Source of the DNA: Armatimonadota bacterium
Lineage (GTDB): Bacteria; Armatimonadota; Zipacnadia; JAUWAU01
Assembly: GCA_030601885.1 (NCBI GenBank)
Contig: JAUWAU010000004.1
Coordinates: 62,001-126,000, forward strand
DNA length: 64,000 bases
Direction of reading: 5' to 3'
Shown piece after piece: positions 62,614 to 64,000 of the stretch; position 1 is the first letter of the stretch, and every line of letters starts with the position of its first letter. Position numbers and translations under genes: made by a program. The notes beneath the pieces were generated by a model. The model had not been told where the DNA came from and ran no database searches. It saw only the letters and a list, made by a program, of their open reading frames with translations.

Positions 62614-63405
62614 ATGCAGAAGCGCCTGGCAGATAAGGTCGCCATCGTGACCGGCGCCGCGCAGGGACTGGGCGAGGCCATTGCCGGGCGCCTCGCGCAG
62701 GAAGGCGCGCACATCGTGGTCGCAGACCTCAACCTGGAGGGCGCTGAGCACGTGGCCCAACGCCTGCAGGAGCAGCACGGCGTCCGGGCCATCGCCGCGC
62801 ACGTCGATGTGACCCGCGAAGAGCACGTCGAGGCGATGGTGGAGCAGGCCGTTGAAGGGCTCGGGCGCATTGATATCCTCGTCAGCAACGCCGGCATACT
62901 CATCTCCGGCGACACGACCGAGTTCGACGTAGAGCGGTGGCGCCGGGTGATCGACGTCAACCTTGTCGGCTACATGATCTGTGCCAAGCACGTTGCGAGG
63001 GTGATGCTGCAGCAGAAGAGCGGCGCGATCATCCAGATCAACTCCAAGTCGGGCAAGAGGGGCAGCTTCAAGAACTCAGCGTACGCGGCGAGCAAGTTCG
63101 GCGGCATTGGGCTGACGCAGAGCCTGGCGCTGGAGTTCGCGCCCCACGGCATCCGGGTCAATGCCGTCTGCCCGGGCAACCTGCTCGATTCGCCCCTCTG
63201 GGTGGACAGCCTCTACGCCCAGTACGCCAAGCGGCTGGGCATCAGCGAAGCTGAGGTACGCCAGCGCTATGAAGAGCAGGTCCCCCTTGGCCGCGGCTGC
63301 ACCTACGAGGACGTGACCAACATCGTCGTCTTCCTCGCCTCCGACGAATCCAGCTACATGACCGGCCAGGCCATCAACGTCACCGGCGGGCAGGAGATGC
63401 GGTGA
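62614..63405 (+). CDS. Short-chain dehydrogenase, SrlD-like (sorbitol-6-phosphate type)
   Basis: 263 residues. TGAAQGLG (NAD site), NAG, the catalytic Ser in NSKSGKRGSFKNS and YAASK are all present, so this is an active classical SDR. SGDTTEFDVERWRRVIDVN, GYMICAKHVARVML and NAVCPGNLLDSPLWVDSLYA resemble sorbitol-6-phosphate 2-dehydrogenase (SrlD), which makes fructose-6-phosphate. It is two bases after the long polyol dehydrogenase gene, with CGGCGCGGGGAGG just upstream as ribosome site. No PTS genes are visible, so the substrate may be a free polyol. Confidence 0.9.
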   Translation: MQKRLADKVAIVTGAAQGLGEAIAGRLAQEGAHIVVADLNLEGAEHVAQRLQEQHGVRAIAAHVDVTREEHVEAMVEQAVEGLGRIDILVSNAGILISGDTTEFDVERWRRVIDVNLVGYMICAKHVARVMLQQKSGAIIQINSKSGKRGSFKNSAYAASKFGGIGLTQSLALEFAPHGIRVNAVCPGNLLDSPLWVDSLYAQYAKRLGISEAEVRQRYEEQVPLGRGCTYEDVTNIVVFLASDESSYMTGQAINVTGGQEMR

Positions 63406-63507
63406 CGACCCACTGGCCGAAGTGCCGGCAAAGCTGGGATTCCCGTAACCGCGGAGCTCGGCCCGAAGTTGCGGCATTCACATTTTGGGCGCTAAGTGAT
63501 AATTATG

Positions 63508-63535
63508 TTGACGGGTATTACTGGTTGTGTACAGT
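63508..63535 (+). promoter_or_regulatory. Promoter candidate upstream of the MNT/HEPN pair
   Basis: TTGACG (63508-63513) and TACAGT (63530-63535) are 16 bases apart within a short AT-richer island (63481-63540), unusual for this window. Confidence 0.4.
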
Positions 63536-63638
63536 GCGGCAGTTAGCCATTCCTCCGGCGTTCTGAGGCTGCGTGGGGAACGGAAGACGGTCTGCTGATG
63601 ATGCGAACGACGCGGCCAGACGACTGAGAGGTGAATCC

Positions 63639-63929
63639 GTGACGCGCGACGAGGTCTTGCGCGTACTTAAAGCTCATCGTGCTGATATCGAGCGGTTCGG
63701 GGTGAAGTCACTCCGCCTCTTCGGCTCAGCCGCTCGCGATGAGGCAGAGCTGGGAAGCGATGTGGACTTGCTGGTGGAGTTCTCGGAGCCGGTGGGGCTA
63801 TTCAGGTTCCTCGACCTCAAGGCTCATCTAGAAGGCCTCCTGGGCTGTGAGGTGGACTTGGTGACACCGGAGGCGCTGAGACGTCAACTTCGCCCGAGGA
63901 TCCTGGGTGGGGCCGTCGATGCGTTATAG
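63639..63929 (+). CDS. MNT-type nucleotidyltransferase antitoxin
   Basis: 96 residues from GTG 63639 (GAGAGGTGA upstream). RLFGSAARDEAELGSDVDLLVEF holds the Gly-Ser helix and the two metal-binding Asp (41, 43) of the minimal nucleotidyltransferase family. In MNT/HEPN systems it adenylylates and silences the HEPN RNase. The next gene starts 11 bases before this one ends, in a different frame, and encodes a HEPN protein. Confidence 0.88.
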   Translation: MTRDEVLRVLKAHRADIERFGVKSLRLFGSAARDEAELGSDVDLLVEFSEPVGLFRFLDLKAHLEGLLGCEVDLVTPEALRRQLRPRILGGAVDAL

Positions 63930-64000
63930 GGATTGGAGGCCCCGAGTGGGGGACATTCTGGAGGCGATCGCACGCATCGAGCGGTACACGGGGGGAATGC
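63919..64000 (+). CDS. HEPN-domain toxin (DUF86/HepT), cut by right edge
   Basis: Visible residues MRYRDWRPRVGDILEAIARI and ERYTGGM match the start of DUF86/HepT proteins (MRDWRxRVxDILEAIxxIxxYT). These are HEPN ribonucleases held in check by MNT. The ATG overlaps the antitoxin gene, so translation is coupled. The catalytic R-x4-6-H motif is beyond the window. Confidence 0.8.
   Translation, partial: MRYRDWRPRVGDILEAIARIERYTGGM

Noticed and set aside
1..64000. tRNA, rRNA and common riboswitches
   Set aside because: No cloverleaf with a GTTCRA arm, no rRNA core sequence and no known aptamer consensus was noticed by eye; a tRNAscan/Infernal run would settle this.

Overview
The window is GC-rich bacterial chromosomal DNA carrying about 45 protein genes. 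I found no tRNA, rRNA or CRISPR array. Strong third-position GC bias makes long shadow ORFs on the opposite strand of nearly every gene. The mix suggests a free-living heterotroph from a poorly sampled phylum such as Armatimonadota or a Planctomycetes/Hydrogenedentes-like group. The clues are secreted TIM-barrel glycosidase-like proteins with jelly-roll modules, PHP-type metallohydrolases, a DUF4838 protein, a uroporphyrinogen-decarboxylase-like protein, a Gfo/Idh/MocA oxidoreductase, and a DUF5678 gene overlapping a retropepsin-like gene. The phylum is inference only; no marker gene is present.

Layout. 1-3324: a partial heparinase-like secreted protein, an IS3 orfA remnant and a secreted glycosidase-like protein. 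3544-8041: an orphan hydantoinase-B-type gene, then a membrane pair (LPG-synthase/flippase-type protein and GT39 glycosyltransferase). 8172-10114: an RDD membrane protein and the DUF5678/retropepsin pair. 10127-26530: an accessory block for glycan or polyuronide breakdown (PL2-like lyase, flavoprotein, glycosidase-like proteins, CehA/McbA- and DUF3604-type PHP proteins, a GH95/65-like lipoprotein), with a PAP2 phosphatase and an ACT-domain malic enzyme inside it. 26644-38022: a MscS-type channel, a PIN toxin with a probable antitoxin, and the addA/addB recombination helicase-nucleases. 39227-43718: a three-gene Fe(III)/polyamine-type ABC importer. 43949-51063: oxidoreductases, a proteasome-like Ntn hydrolase, URO-D-like and MTHFS-like proteins, a FecR-like protein and alanine dehydrogenase. 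51313-59042: a very large secreted glycosidase-like protein, a DUF4838 protein with acidic tails, and a small PD-(D/E)XK-like protein. 59401-63405: a polyol or sugar-nucleotide operon. 63639-end: a MNT/HEPN toxin-antitoxin pair cut by the edge.

The most interesting observation is a set of compound palindromic repeats, many with TGTGG...CCACA ends. They lie between genes and also, without breaking the frame, inside genes: addA (33431-33511 and 31601-31640), the DUF3604 gene (24765-24820 and 25352-25384) and the GH95-like gene (21026-21109). This resembles the in-frame palindromic elements of Rickettsia. A second point is the stand-alone proteasome-like protein at 45035, whose active-site positions read Ser1/Glu17/Lys33 instead of Thr1/Asp17/Lys33.

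Gene functions are family-level calls made by eye from motifs. Start codons were moved from the longest ORF wherever a signal peptide, ribosome-binding site or family N-terminus indicated a later start.
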